Shown here one piece after another: positions 44,067-53,500 of a DNA stretch of 64,000 nt. The DNA is from Mycobacterium sp. 1164985.4 (GTDB lineage: Bacteria; Actinomycetota; Actinomycetes; Mycobacteriales; Mycobacteriaceae): positions 186,001 through 250,000 of the forward strand of contig NZ_LZMD01000085.1 of the NCBI RefSeq assembly GCF_001668575.1. The letters run 5' to 3'. The notes under the pieces are model-generated. The model saw only the letters and a list, made by a program, of their open reading frames with translations, had not been told where the DNA came from and ran no database searches. Every line of letters begins with the position of its first letter. Positions within the stretch are counted from its first letter, which is position 1. The position numbers and the translations under genes are program-made.

Positions 44067-44825
44067 CTACTGGGTGCAGGTCGCGATCATCGAGTTGTTG
44101 TTCTGCGAGGCGACCAGCGTGCCCGAGGCATCGAGGATGCTGCAGTTCAGCTGGCCGGCGACGCTGGTCGCGGTGACCGACTTGAGCTCGACGCCCGGGT
44201 CGAGGACCACCTGTTTGACCCACGGCAGTGCGACGTTGACGTCGGTCCGTAGCGCGCCCTGTCCGTCGGTGTAGATCACCGTGACCAGGTCGAGCAGCTG
44301 GCGGTTGCCCGTCACCCGGTAAGTGAAGGTCCGAGGTGATGCCGGTGCCGGCGGGGGAACGGCCGCCTGCGCGGTGGGAGTGGGTGCGGGGGCGACCGGC
44401 GGCGGCGTCGTCTCGGCGGTCGGGGTGATCGTCGTGACAGTCTCCGGCGGCAGCGAGGGGACGACGGGGGCAGCCCCCGAGGCGCGCGGTGCGGTGGTGG
44501 CGGGTGCGCTCGACGGCGCGGGCGCCTCGGATGTCGCTGTGGCGGAGACCGATCCGCTGTCCCCGCCGCCGAGGATGATTCCGGTCGTGCCGATCGCGAT
44601 GAACAGGATCACCCCTGCGATGCCGGCGACCCACATCCAGCGCCGGTCGATGCTCTCCTCGTCGTAGTGCTGCTCGTACTCGTCGTAGTCCTCGGGGTCG
44701 GACTGGCCGGGGTACTCGTAGTCGAAATCGTCGAGGGGCGGCTCGGGATAATCCGAGTAATAGCTGGGAATCCGCTCGGTCGGGGCCAGAGAATACGGTG
44801 AGTGCGCGGTATAAGACCTTTTCAT
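44067..44825 (-). CDS. Membrane-anchored MmpS-like protein (Rv3209-like)
   Basis: A 252-residue protein. The first about 60 residues are acidic and Tyr-rich (YYSDYPEPPLDDFDYEYPG, EDYDEYEQHYDEE). A single transmembrane segment (about 63-86, WMWVAGIAGVILFIAIGTTGIIL) is followed by a Pro/Thr/Ala linker and a C-terminal beta-rich domain (RTFTYRVTGNRQLLDLVTVIYTDGQG to NCSILDASGTLVASQ) of the kind seen in MmpS proteins, probably periplasmic. Start at MKRSYTAHS, with GGAAAAG before it. The two terminal cysteines could pair. Role in envelope transport is inferred. Confidence 0.72.
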   Translation of the reverse strand: MKRSYTAHSPYSLAPTERIPSYYSDYPEPPLDDFDYEYPGQSDPEDYDEYEQHYDEESIDRRWMWVAGIAGVILFIAIGTTGIILGGGDSGSVSATATSEAPAPSSAPATTAPRASGAAPVVPSLPPETVTTITPTAETTPPPVAPAPTPTAQAAVPPPAPASPRTFTYRVTGNRQLLDLVTVIYTDGQGALRTDVNVALPWVKQVVLDPGVELKSVTATSVAGQLNCSILDASGTLVASQNNNSMIATCTQ

Positions 44826-45045
44826 TGGGCTTTTCCAGTCGTCTTTAGCATTACCGCGCCTGATGCTATCGAGATGGAAGTGACAGCTGAGGTTCACTGA
44901 GCCGTGTGTTGGTTACGGTCCGGACTCGGTTCGGTCGCCGTTGGTCTCGACGCTTCGCTGACCGCGAACTCACCGGCGCGGTGTGCGCTCCGGCCGTCCA
45001 CTAGCCTTAGCTCAAGTTATTCGAAAGACGGAAAGGGGCCCCGGC

Positions 45046-45291
45046 GTGGAGGTCAAGATCGGTGTCACGGACAGCCCGCGCGAGCTGAGCTTCAACAGCG
45101 CGCAGACACCAAGCGAGGTGGAGCAGTTGTTCACCGAGGCGCTGGCCAAGGATTCGGGTGTGCTGGCACTGACCGACGAGAAGGGGCGGCGCTTTCTGGT
45201 GCAGACGTCGAAGATCGCGTACGTGGAGATCGGCGCGGCCGACGTCCGTCGTGTCGGCTTCGGGGTCGGACTGGGGGCTAAGACCGGGTAA
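45046..45291 (+). CDS. DUF3107 family protein (Rv3208A/TB9.4-like)
   Basis: An 81-residue cytoplasmic protein starting with GTG after a purine-rich GAAAGGGG. The sequence MEVKIGVTDSPRELSFNSAQTPSEVEQLFTEALAKDSGVLALTDEKGRRFLVQTSKIAYVEIG is characteristic of DUF3107, a small beta-alpha protein conserved in actinobacteria. The last residues (VGFGVGLGAKTG) are flexible. The position next to fasR matches Rv3208A. Its 3' end overlaps fasR by 14 bp tail to tail. Function unknown. Confidence 0.83.
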   Translation: MEVKIGVTDSPRELSFNSAQTPSEVEQLFTEALAKDSGVLALTDEKGRRFLVQTSKIAYVEIGAADVRRVGFGVGLGAKTG

Positions 45292-45940
45292 GCGGCACGT
45301 GTGACAGTCCGCCCCAAGCGAACTGGACGGTGCCCTCGACCGCGGCCTCCTTGGAGATCGGCCGGTCGTTGTTGAGCCAGTAGCGGGCGGAGTCCACGCT
45401 GGTCGCGACCAGCCCGACCGCGATCATCCTGGCGCGGTGCGCCTCCAGTCCGGAATCCCGGCTGATCAGATCGAAGACGGCGTCGGTGCAGGCCTCGGTG
45501 GCCACCTTCACCTGCGCGGCGACCTGCGGTTCGTTGACGTAGTCGTTCTCGAAGATCAGCCGGTAACCCTGGCCGTCGTGCTCGATGAAGTCGAAGAACG
45601 CCTGGACGGCCGCGCGCAACCGCTGTCGGTTGTCGGTGGTCGTGCGCAGCGCCTGGCGCACACCGGAGACCAGGTTCTCCACGTGCCTGGCCAACACCGC
45701 CAGGTACAACTCCAGCTTCGACGAGAAGTGTTGGTAGAGAACGGGTTTGCTCACTCCGGCGCGCTCGGCGATCTCGTCCATGCCCGCCGCGTGGTAGCCG
45801 CGTTCAACGAAAACCTCGCTGGCAGCAATCAGTAGCTGTCCCCGGCGCTCATCGCGCGGCAGCCTGCCGCCGCGCCGGTTCAACACTTCGCCGCCCGGCT
45901 GCGCGCCTCTTTTCGCGGCGGTGTTGGCGAGATCGCTCAT
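45278..45940 (-). CDS. fasR: TetR family regulator of fatty acid synthesis FasR
   Basis: A 220-residue regulator. After an unstructured N-terminus, the HTH lies at about residues 33-76 (RRGQLLIAASEVFVERGYHAAGMDEIAERAGVSKPVLYQHFSSKLELY). The C-terminal ligand domain (FFDFIEHDGQGYRLIFENDYVNEP, then TVQFAWGGLSHVPLTRS) agrees closely with what I recall of M. tuberculosis FasR (Rv3208). FasR activates the fas-acpS operon and is released from DNA by long-chain acyl-CoA. Start at MSDLAN; MKDAM 12 bp upstream is an alternative. The target operon is not in this window. Confidence 0.93.
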   Translation of the reverse strand: MSDLANTAAKRGAQPGGEVLNRRGGRLPRDERRGQLLIAASEVFVERGYHAAGMDEIAERAGVSKPVLYQHFSSKLELYLAVLARHVENLVSGVRQALRTTTDNRQRLRAAVQAFFDFIEHDGQGYRLIFENDYVNEPQVAAQVKVATEACTDAVFDLISRDSGLEAHRARMIAVGLVATSVDSARYWLNNDRPISKEAAVEGTVQFAWGGLSHVPLTRS

Positions 45941-46120
45941 CGCATCCTTCATCCGGCGTCAGGTCTGGTTCCGCAATGACCTTACTACCGTTGCTAAAGC
46001 GTGCAGGTGAGGCGCGGCTTACAACGCAGTGGAGGGTCGATGGCGCGCCAAAACTCTGAGGCCGCTGGCCTGTGTCATCCTGTTGCGGTGACCTACGACT
46101 CCCGTACTCGAGGAGGACAG

Positions 46121-47149
46121 ATGGGTCCCGAACACGGCGGGGGTGTTCGCGTGCCCGCGCTGCGCAGTGAATGGCGCGAGCCGCTGCGCGCCCAGCGCGA
46201 TCCGCTCGCGGAGAGCTCGGGCCGGATGAGGTCCAATCGCGACGAGCACCGCGGCTTCCGCAAACAGACGTGGCTCGGTCGCTTCGTCTCCACCTACGGC
46301 TGGCGGGCCTACGCGCTGCCCGTGCTGATCGTGTTGACCGCCGTCGTCATCTACCAGACGATCACCGGCACCAGCGCCCCCGCACCCAAGCAGGCCGAGG
46401 GGCCGGTGCAGGGACCGCCGACTATCGGGGTGGCGAGCACGGCGATCATCGGCGCCCCGCCCAAGGGGCTGACGCAGTTCGACGCCAACCTGCCGACCGG
46501 CATCCTGCCGCAGGGTGGTCCGTTCACCGAGGCCGGCGCCAAGACGTGGCATATCGTGCCGGGCACCACACCGCAGATCGGCCAGGGCACCGCGAAGACG
46601 TTCACCTACACCGTCGAGGTCGAAGACGGCATCGACACCGCGCCGTTCGGCGGCGACGAGGCCTTCGCCCGCATGGTCACCGAGACGCTGGCCAATCCCA
46701 AGAGCTGGACGCACAACCCGCAGTTCGCGTTCAGCCGCATCGACGCCTCGTCCGGAATCGAACCCGACTTCCGGGTCTCGCTGAGCACGCCGATGACCGT
46801 GCGCGAGGGCTGCGGCTACGACATCCAACTCGAGGCGTCCTGCTACAACCCCGCCTACCGCGACGGGCAGCCGCGCGTGTTCATCAACGAGGCGCGCTGG
46901 GTGCGCGGCGCGGTGCCGTTCCAGGGTGACATCGGCTCCTATCGGCAGTACGTGATCAACCATGAGGTCGGCCACGCGATCGGCTATCAGCGGCATGAAC
47001 CGTGCGGGGGTGACGACCAACTGGCGCCGGTCATGATGCAGCAGACGTTCTCGACCAATAACAACGACGCCGCTCGCTTCGACCCGCAGTCGGTCCAGCC
47101 CGACAACCACAGCTGCAAGCCCAACCCCTGGCCGTACCCAATCGCCTGA
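46121..47149 (+). CDS. DUF3152 protein with zinc metalloprotease-like motif (Rv3207c-like)
   Basis: A 342-residue protein. The N-terminal about 60 residues are cytoplasmic and basic; a transmembrane segment follows at about 63-81 (AYALPVLIVLTAVVIYQTI), so the rest is outside. The C-terminal DUF3152 domain contains HEVGHAIGYQRH at residues 281-292, which fits HExxHxxGxxxH of zincins such as metzincins. Cysteines at 231, 241, 295 and later could form disulfides. The start was set at 46121 because a strong Shine-Dalgarno GAGGAGG lies 5 nt before that ATG; GTG 46088 is upstream. Substrate unknown. Confidence 0.8.
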   Translation: MGPEHGGGVRVPALRSEWREPLRAQRDPLAESSGRMRSNRDEHRGFRKQTWLGRFVSTYGWRAYALPVLIVLTAVVIYQTITGTSAPAPKQAEGPVQGPPTIGVASTAIIGAPPKGLTQFDANLPTGILPQGGPFTEAGAKTWHIVPGTTPQIGQGTAKTFTYTVEVEDGIDTAPFGGDEAFARMVTETLANPKSWTHNPQFAFSRIDASSGIEPDFRVSLSTPMTVREGCGYDIQLEASCYNPAYRDGQPRVFINEARWVRGAVPFQGDIGSYRQYVINHEVGHAIGYQRHEPCGGDDQLAPVMMQQTFSTNNNDAARFDPQSVQPDNHSCKPNPWPYPIA

Positions 47150-47160
47150 CGTCCCGTTGG

Positions 47161-47216
47161 CGCGAGCGTGCGTGTTTGAACACGACACGCCGCGGATTCT
47201 CGACATCTTGCGCACG
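47161..47216 (+). repeat. 56-bp interspersed repeat, copy B
   Basis: It begins 11 bp after the DUF3152 stop and reads CGCGAGCGTGCGTGTTTG, then AACACGACACGCCGCGGA, ending TTGCGCACG. It matches copy A at all but a few positions over the first 34 nt and has the same total length. The following 120 bp lead to the moeZ start. Confidence 0.85.
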
Positions 47217-47336
47217 TTCACCGGCCACGAGCGTGCGGGTATGCCTGAGGGAAGCGATCACCGCTCGTTGCTGTTGAATGTCGTAACTGCTGTGATGGTC
47301 ATAGACGTTGAATCAGGTGGATCAAGGAGAAACACG

Positions 47337-48515
47337 GTGTCGACACCGTTGCCGCCGCTGGTAGAACCGGCGGCCGAACTCACCCGCGAGGAAGTGGCGC
47401 GCTACAGCCGTCACCTCATCATCCCCGACCTCGGCCTGGACGGGCAGAAGCGGCTGAAGAACGCCAGGGTGTTGGTCATCGGCGCCGGCGGGCTGGGCTC
47501 GCCGACCTTGCTCTACCTCGCCGCGGCCGGCGTCGGCACCATCGGGATCGTCGAGTTCGACGTGGTCGACGAGTCGAACCTGCAGCGCCAGATCATTCAC
47601 GGCCAGTCCGACATCGGCCGCTCGAAGGCCGAGAGCGCCCGCGACTCGATCCTGGACATCAACCCGCTGGTGACGGTCAACCTGCACGAGTTCCGGCTGG
47701 AACCCGACAATGCCGTCGACCTCTTCGAGCAGTACGACCTGATCCTCGACGGCACCGACAACTTCGCGACGCGCTACCTCGTCAACGACGCCGCCGTGCT
47801 GGCGCACAAGCCCTACGTCTGGGGGTCCATCTTCCGGTTCGAAGGCCAGATCTCGGTCTTCTGGGAGGACGCCCCGAACGGGCTCGGCTTGAACTACCGC
47901 GACCTGTACCCGGAGCCGCCGCCGCCGGGGATGGTGCCGTCCTGTGCCGAGGGCGGGGTGCTGGGCATCCTGTGCGCTTCGGTCGCGTCGGTGATGGGCA
48001 CCGAGGCGATCAAGTTGATCACCGGCATCGGCGAGACACTGCTGGGCCGCCTGATGGTCTACGACGCGCTCGACATGACGTACCGCACGATCAAGATCCG
48101 CAAGGACCCGTCGACGCCGAAGATCACCGAGCTGATCGACTACGAGGAGTTCTGCGGCGTGGTGTCCGACGCCGCCGCGGAGGCCGCGGCCGGCTCGACG
48201 ATCACCCCGCGCGAGCTCAAGGAGTTGCTCGACTCCGGCAAGCCGCTGGCGCTGATCGACGTGCGCGAACAGGTCGAGTGGGACATCAACCGCATCGAGG
48301 GTGCCGAGCTGATCCCCAAGGGCGCCTTCGAATCGGGCGAGGCGCTGGCCAAGTTGCCCACCGACCGGACGCCGGTGTTCTACTGCAAGACCGGTGTGCG
48401 TTCGGCCGAGGTATTGGCCATCGCCAAGAACGCCGGGTTCTCCGACGCGATGCACGTACAGGGCGGCATCGTCGCATGGGGTCATCAACTCGAACCCGAC
48501 ATGGTCATGTACTAA
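47337..48515 (+). CDS. moeZ: Adenylyltransferase/sulfurtransferase MoeZ
   Basis: A 392-residue MoeB-rhodanese fusion, the length of M. tuberculosis MoeZ (Rv3206c). The N-terminal E1-like domain has RYSRHLIIPDLGLDGQKRLKNARVLVIGAGGLGSPTLLYLAAAGVG, the DGTDNFATRYLVND loop and VPSCAEGGVLGILC. The rhodanese domain (about 285-390) has the active Cys350 in CKTGVRS. It adenylates and thiolates ubiquitin-like carriers such as CysO and MoaD2 for cysteine and molybdopterin synthesis. GTG start with AAGGAGAAAC just before it. The gene is followed by the kinase-like gene 33 bp later. Confidence 0.95.
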   Translation: MSTPLPPLVEPAAELTREEVARYSRHLIIPDLGLDGQKRLKNARVLVIGAGGLGSPTLLYLAAAGVGTIGIVEFDVVDESNLQRQIIHGQSDIGRSKAESARDSILDINPLVTVNLHEFRLEPDNAVDLFEQYDLILDGTDNFATRYLVNDAAVLAHKPYVWGSIFRFEGQISVFWEDAPNGLGLNYRDLYPEPPPPGMVPSCAEGGVLGILCASVASVMGTEAIKLITGIGETLLGRLMVYDALDMTYRTIKIRKDPSTPKITELIDYEEFCGVVSDAAAEAAAGSTITPRELKELLDSGKPLALIDVREQVEWDINRIEGAELIPKGAFESGEALAKLPTDRTPVFYCKTGVRSAEVLAIAKNAGFSDAMHVQGGIVAWGHQLEPDMVMY

Positions 48516-48548
48516 CGGCTGGTTTGCCGAAACTCCGCTTACGCTGAG

Positions 48549-49406
48549 GTGGTGACTGTCGAACGGCCACCGGATCATGTGCTGGCCGCGTTCGGCCTGA
48601 CCGGTGTCGCGCCCGTTGCGCTCGGGCCGGGTTGGGAGGGCGGGTGGCGCTGCGGCGAGGTGGTGGTGTCGATGGTCGCCGACCACGCCCGCGCCGCATG
48701 GTCGGCCAAGGTCCGCGAGACGTTGTTCGTCGACGGGGTGCGCCTGGCGCGTCCCGTGCGGTCCACCGACGGACGGTATGTCGTTGCGGGGTGGCGCGCG
48801 GACACCTTCGTCGCCGGAACTCCCGAACCCCGCCACGACGAGGTGGTCTCGGCCGCGGTGCGCTTGCACGAGGCGACGGCCAAGCTCGAACGCCCGAGGT
48901 TCTTGACGCAGCCACCGGTGGCGCCGTGGGGCGACGTCGATGTGTTCATCGCCGCCGACCGCGCCGCGTGGGAGGAACGGCCGCTGCACTCGTTGCCGCC
49001 GGGCGCCAAGGTATCGCCGGGTTCCGCCGACGGGCAGCGGTCGGTCGAACTGCTCAATCAGCTTGCCACCCTGCGTAAGCCGACGAAGAGTCCGAGCCAG
49101 CTGGTCCACGGAGACCTCTACGGCACGGTGCTTTTCGCCGGCACCGCCGCACCCGGGATCACCGACATCATCCCGTACTGGCGTCCGGCGTCCTGGGCGG
49201 CGGGCGTCGTGGTGGTCGATGCGCTGTCTTGGGGCGAGGCCGACGACGGGCTGATCGAACGCTGGAGTCCGCTTCCCGAATGGCCGCAGATGTTGTTGCG
49301 CGCGTTGATGTTCCGCATCGCCGTGCACGCGCTTCATCCGCGGTCGACGGCGGCCGCCTTCCCCGGTCTGGCGCGCACCGCGGCGCTGGTCCGCCTCGTG
49401 CTCTGA
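48549..49406 (+). CDS. TIGR02569-type phosphotransferase-like protein (Rv3205c-like)
   Basis: A 285-residue cytoplasmic protein of an actinobacterial family. The region QLVHGDLYGTVLFAGTAAPGITDIIPYWRPASWAAGVVVVDALSWG corresponds to the catalytic loop and metal-binding loop of aminoglycoside-phosphotransferase-like kinases; the Asp of HGD is present, but the Asn four residues later (HGDxxxxN) is Val/Leu, and the DxD position reads D-I-I. So it may be a degenerate kinase. GTG 48549 or 48552 can start. It lies in the moeZ operon. Function unknown. Confidence 0.75.
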   Translation: MVTVERPPDHVLAAFGLTGVAPVALGPGWEGGWRCGEVVVSMVADHARAAWSAKVRETLFVDGVRLARPVRSTDGRYVVAGWRADTFVAGTPEPRHDEVVSAAVRLHEATAKLERPRFLTQPPVAPWGDVDVFIAADRAAWEERPLHSLPPGAKVSPGSADGQRSVELLNQLATLRKPTKSPSQLVHGDLYGTVLFAGTAAPGITDIIPYWRPASWAAGVVVVDALSWGEADDGLIERWSPLPEWPQMLLRALMFRIAVHALHPRSTAAAFPGLARTAALVRLVL

Positions 49407-49421
49407 GAAGCGGCGTTCGGC

Positions 49422-49718
49422 TCAGAATTCGTGCCGCACCTCGGCAAGCCGGATCCGTCCGTCATGGGCGAGCACGCCTTCGGCGCGAAGACGCTCGAGT
49501 TGCCGCGTCGCCAGGTGCGGAGCCGGTTTACCCGATGCGGTGATCACCCGGTGCCACGGCAGGTCCGACGAGTCGGTGCGCATGATCCAGCCGACGATGC
49601 GAGGGCTGGAAAGCCCTGCGGCATCGGCGATGTCGCCGTAGGTCGACACGCGGCCCGGCGGGATCGCGGCAACCAGCGCACGCACGGCCTCCACCTGCTC
49701 GTCGGTGACCCGCGCCAT
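49422..49718 (-). CDS. Alkyltransferase-like protein (ATL, MGMT family without catalytic Cys)
   Basis: A 98-residue protein with only the DNA-binding domain of O6-alkylguanine DNA alkyltransferases (VSTYGDIADAAGLSSPRIVGWIMRT). Where the enzyme has PCHRV, this protein has P54-W55-H56-R57-V58. Trp at the acceptor Cys marks alkyltransferase-like proteins, which bind and flip alkylated guanine without repairing it and hand it to nucleotide excision repair. Length and position agree with Rv3204. The start at MARVTDEQ is 2 bp from the lipV stop, so they form one transcript. Confidence 0.88.
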   Translation of the reverse strand: MARVTDEQVEAVRALVAAIPPGRVSTYGDIADAAGLSSPRIVGWIMRTDSSDLPWHRVITASGKPAPHLATRQLERLRAEGVLAHDGRIRLAEVRHEF

Positions 49719-49720
49719 CG

Positions 49721-50494
49721 TTACGACTCGAGCTGCTCGCGGATCAACGCCGCCGTCTCGGCGGGTTTGGCCTGCGCCACCATGTGATCGCAGTCCCACT
49801 CCTGCAGCGTGAAGTCCGCACCGAGATGCTGCGTGAGCGTGGCGATGAGTTCGTCGTTCGCGTACGGCGGTTTGGTGCGGCCGGCGCGCACGAGTGTCGT
49901 GGGAGCACCGCTGCGCGGCAACGTGACCGGGCGGGCGAGCTCGCTCCAGTACGACATCATCGCCGGAATGCTGGTCCGCCAGCCGACCCGTCCGGACGGC
50001 AGCGTGACCAGATGCTCGTCGAGTTCGCGGTCGAGTTCGGCGGGCTCGACCTCACCCCACGACCCGTTGGCTTTCTCGGCGCGCGCCTCGGCGCGGTCGG
50101 TGTAGTCGGGGGAGGCGAACATGTCGTCGGCGATCTGGCGCATCCAGTCGCCGTCGAGGCCCACGGCGGGGTCCAGCAGGACGATCCGCGAGACCAGGTC
50201 CGGCCGCACGGCAGCCAGATTCAGCGCCACCGCGCCGCCGAAGGAGTGCCCGACCACCACGGCGGGGTTCTCGAGCAGCGCGGCCAGCGCCGCGACGTTC
50301 GCGTCGATCGACCAGGGCGCCGCCCATGACGAGTGCCCGTGTCCGATCAGGTCCGGTGCGACGACCGCGTACTCGGGCAGGTGGCGGGTGGCCAGCGTCT
50401 GCCACCGCTGACCGTGGCCCGTGACGCCGTGGATCGCCAATACCTGTGCGGGCCCGGCCGGCCCGTAGCGGTGCACGTGCAGAAGTTCGGTCAC
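49721..50494 (-). CDS. lipV: Alpha/beta hydrolase, LipV-like
   Basis: A 257-residue hydrolase. The nucleophile elbow is GHSFGG with S84; the oxyanion region IHGVTGHGQRW and the DLIGHGHSSW turn are typical; the catalytic His lies in DCDHMVAQAKP near residue 240 and the acid near PPYANDELI. No signal peptide is seen. It corresponds to LipV (Rv3203), annotated as a lipase/esterase; the natural ester is unknown. It is transcribed together with the alkyltransferase-like gene downstream and diverges from adnA with 63 bp between starts. Confidence 0.88.
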   Translation of the reverse strand: MTELLHVHRYGPAGPAQVLAIHGVTGHGQRWQTLATRHLPEYAVVAPDLIGHGHSSWAAPWSIDANVAALAALLENPAVVVGHSFGGAVALNLAAVRPDLVSRIVLLDPAVGLDGDWMRQIADDMFASPDYTDRAEARAEKANGSWGEVEPAELDRELDEHLVTLPSGRVGWRTSIPAMMSYWSELARPVTLPRSGAPTTLVRAGRTKPPYANDELIATLTQHLGADFTLQEWDCDHMVAQAKPAETAALIREQLES

Positions 50495-50557
50495 GGCTGT
50501 TGATGCTGCCAGTCCCGCTCAGGGCAACTTGTCGGACCCCCGTGGTCTCATGCCCTC

Positions 50558-53500
50558 ATGTCCGCACCGCACACCGACCTCACGCCGAGCGCGCTCACCG
50601 ATCCCGGCACACGCGGCGTCTTCCGGGTGATCGGAGGAGCCGGCACCGGTAAGAGCTCGCTGCTGGTGTCGGTGGCGGTCGCGCACATCGCCGCGGGCAT
50701 GGATCCGGAATCGGTTCTGCTGCTGACCGGTTCGTCCCGGCTCGGCGCACAGGCGCGTGCCCGCATCACCTCCACGCTGTTACAGGCGGGCACCCGCGCG
50801 GCGGTGCGCGAACCGTTGGTGCGCACCGTGCACTCGTATGCGTTCGCCGTGCTGCGCCTGGCCGCCCAGCGCAACGGCGATCCGCCACCGCGGTTGATCA
50901 CCAGCGCCGAACAGGACGGCATCATCCGCGAATTGCTCGCTGGCGACCTCGAGGACGGTGACCGCGCAGCCACCGCGTGGCCGCACCACCTGCGGCCGGC
51001 GTTGAACACGGTCGGCTTCGCCAACGAGCTGCGAGACTTGTTGGCCCGCTGCGCTGAACGGGGCATCGATCCCGTAGACCTGCAGCGCATCGGGCGGCGC
51101 TCGGGCAGGCCGGAGTGGCTGGCGGCCGGTCAGTTCGCCCAAGCCTACGAACAGATCATGCTGTTGCGTTCGGCCGTGGGCATGGCGGCACCGCAGGCCA
51201 CCATCCCCGCACTGGGCGCGGCCGAACTGGTGGGTGCGGCACTCGAGGCGCTCGCCACCGACAGTGAACTGCTGGCCGCCGAACGGGCCCGGGTCAAAGT
51301 CCTCCTCGTCGACGACGCGCAGCAGCTCGATCCGCAGGCCGCGCGACTGGTCCGGGTGCTGTCTGCGGGCGCCGAAATCACCGTGCTCGCGGGCGATCCC
51401 AACCAGGCGGTGTTCGGCTACCGCGGCGCCGACCCGGCGCTGTTGCGCGGCGAGGAGCCGGCGATCGTGCTCACCGAGTCGCGCCGCTGCGCACCGGCGG
51501 TCGCCGAGGCCATCACCGAGGTCGCGCGACGGCTGCCCGGCGTCGAACACGGCCGCGTGCTGACGGGAGCGCCGGGCCCGTCCGGCACAGTGGCCGTCCG
51601 CATCGCCGCCTCGCCGCACGCGGAGTCGGCGATGATCACCGACGCGCTACGACGGGCACACCTGGTCGACGGCGTCCCGTGGTCCCAGATGGCGGTCATC
51701 GTGCGATCGGTGCCTCGGCTCGGCGCGGCGCTGGCCCGCACCCTGGCCGCCGCGGGCGTTCCGGTGGACACGCCGGCGCCGGCGGCACCGCTCGGGGACC
51801 AACCCGCCGTGCGGGCTCTGCTCACGGTGCTGGCCGCGACGGCACACGGGCTCGACGCCGAACAGGCGTCCGCACTGCTCACCGGCCCGATCGGACGCGT
51901 GGACCCGGTGTCGTTGCGCCAGCTACGACGCGCGCTGCGACGCATTGACGGCTCCCAACCTCCCCGCGAGTTCGGCGAACTGCTGGTCGAGGCGTTCGAG
52001 CACGGCGTCGACGGGTTGCCGGAGAATCTCGGCCGGCCGTTGGACCGCGTGCGTAAGGTGCTGGCCGCTGCCCGCCGCAGCTCCGAGGCCGGAGCCGATC
52101 CGCGCTACACGTTATGGCAGGCGTGGCACCGCACCGGATTACAACGCCGCTGGCTTGCGGCGAGCGAACGCGGCGGAGTATCCGGTGCGCAGGCCGACCG
52201 CGACCTCGACGCCGTCACCGCGTTGTTCGACGTCGTCGAGCAGTACGTGAACCGGACCGCGGGCGCCACCCTGCGCGGGCTGATCGACCACGTCGCGAGT
52301 CTCGGGCTGCCCGCCCGAGACGAGGGTGGGCAGGCCGAGGCGGTAGCCGTGCTCAGCGCCCACGCCGCGATGGGACGCGAGTGGGAGTTCGTCGTCATCG
52401 CCGGAGTTCAGGAAGGCTTGTGGCCCAACACCGTTCCGCGGGGCGGCGTGTTGGCCACCCAGCACCTGGTCGACCTGCTGGACGGTGTCACCGAAGGCGC
52501 CGACGGTGTGTCGACCCGGGCGCCGTTGCTGGCGGAGGAACGCCGCCTACTGATCGCGGCGATGGGCCGTGCCCGCAGTCGGCTGCTGGTGACGGCCGTC
52601 GACAGCGACAGCGGTGACGAGTCGTTGCTTCCGTCGGCGTTCTGCTATGAGTTGAGCGCTCTGGTCGTAAGTGACGACTCCGACATCACCACGCCTGTCA
52701 TCGCGCCGCGCGTGTTGGCGCCCGCGGCGTTGGTGGGACGGTTGCGCGCAGTGGTGTGCGCCGCTGACGGCGCCGTCGACGACACGTCGCGTTCCTGCGC
52801 TGCAACGCTTTTGGCGCGGCTGGCGGCGGCCGGGGTGCCGGGTGCCGACCCCGGGCAGTGGCAGTCGATGACGCCGCTGTCCAGCGAGGATCCGCTGTGG
52901 AGCGGCGACGACCACACCGTGACGCTGTCGCCGTCGACGCTGCAGATGCTCACCGACTGCCCGTTGCGCTGGCTGCTGGAGCGTCACGGCGGCGCCGACG
53001 GCCGCGACGTGCGATCGGCCGTCGGCTCCCTGGTGCACGCCCTCGTTTCCGACCCGGGGCGCACCGAGAGCCAGATGGTCAACGAGCTCGAAAACGTCTG
53101 GCCCAAGCTGCCGTTCGACTCCGACTGGTATGCCGACAACGAACTCACCCGGCACCGCGCGATGTTGGCGACCTTCGCGCAGTGGCGCGCGCAGACCAGG
53201 GGCCGGCTCACCGAGGTCGGAACCGAGATCGGCGTCGACGGTGTCGTGGTCGATGGCGCGGACGGTGAGCCCGCTGTGCGGGTGCGTGGGCGGGTCGACC
53301 GCCTCGAGCGCGACGGTGAGGGGCGCCTCGTCGTCATCGACCTCAAGACCGGCAAGAGCCCGGTGACCAAGGACGACGCGCAGAACCACGCCCAGCTGGC
53401 GATGTACCAACTCGCCATCGCCGAAGGCCTTTTCGAACAGGGAGATTCGCCGGGCGGCGGCCGTCTGGTGTACCTGGGCAAGAACGGCGCGTCGGGTCCG

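Noticed and set aside
44983..45045. Earlier ATG start for the DUF3107 gene
   Set aside because: The DUF3107 fold begins at MEVKIGV after the purine-rich ribosome-binding region; the upstream residues are not conserved in pattern.
47322..49337. 671-codon open frame antisense to moeZ
   Set aside because: moeZ is unmistakable and the antisense product shows no known fold.
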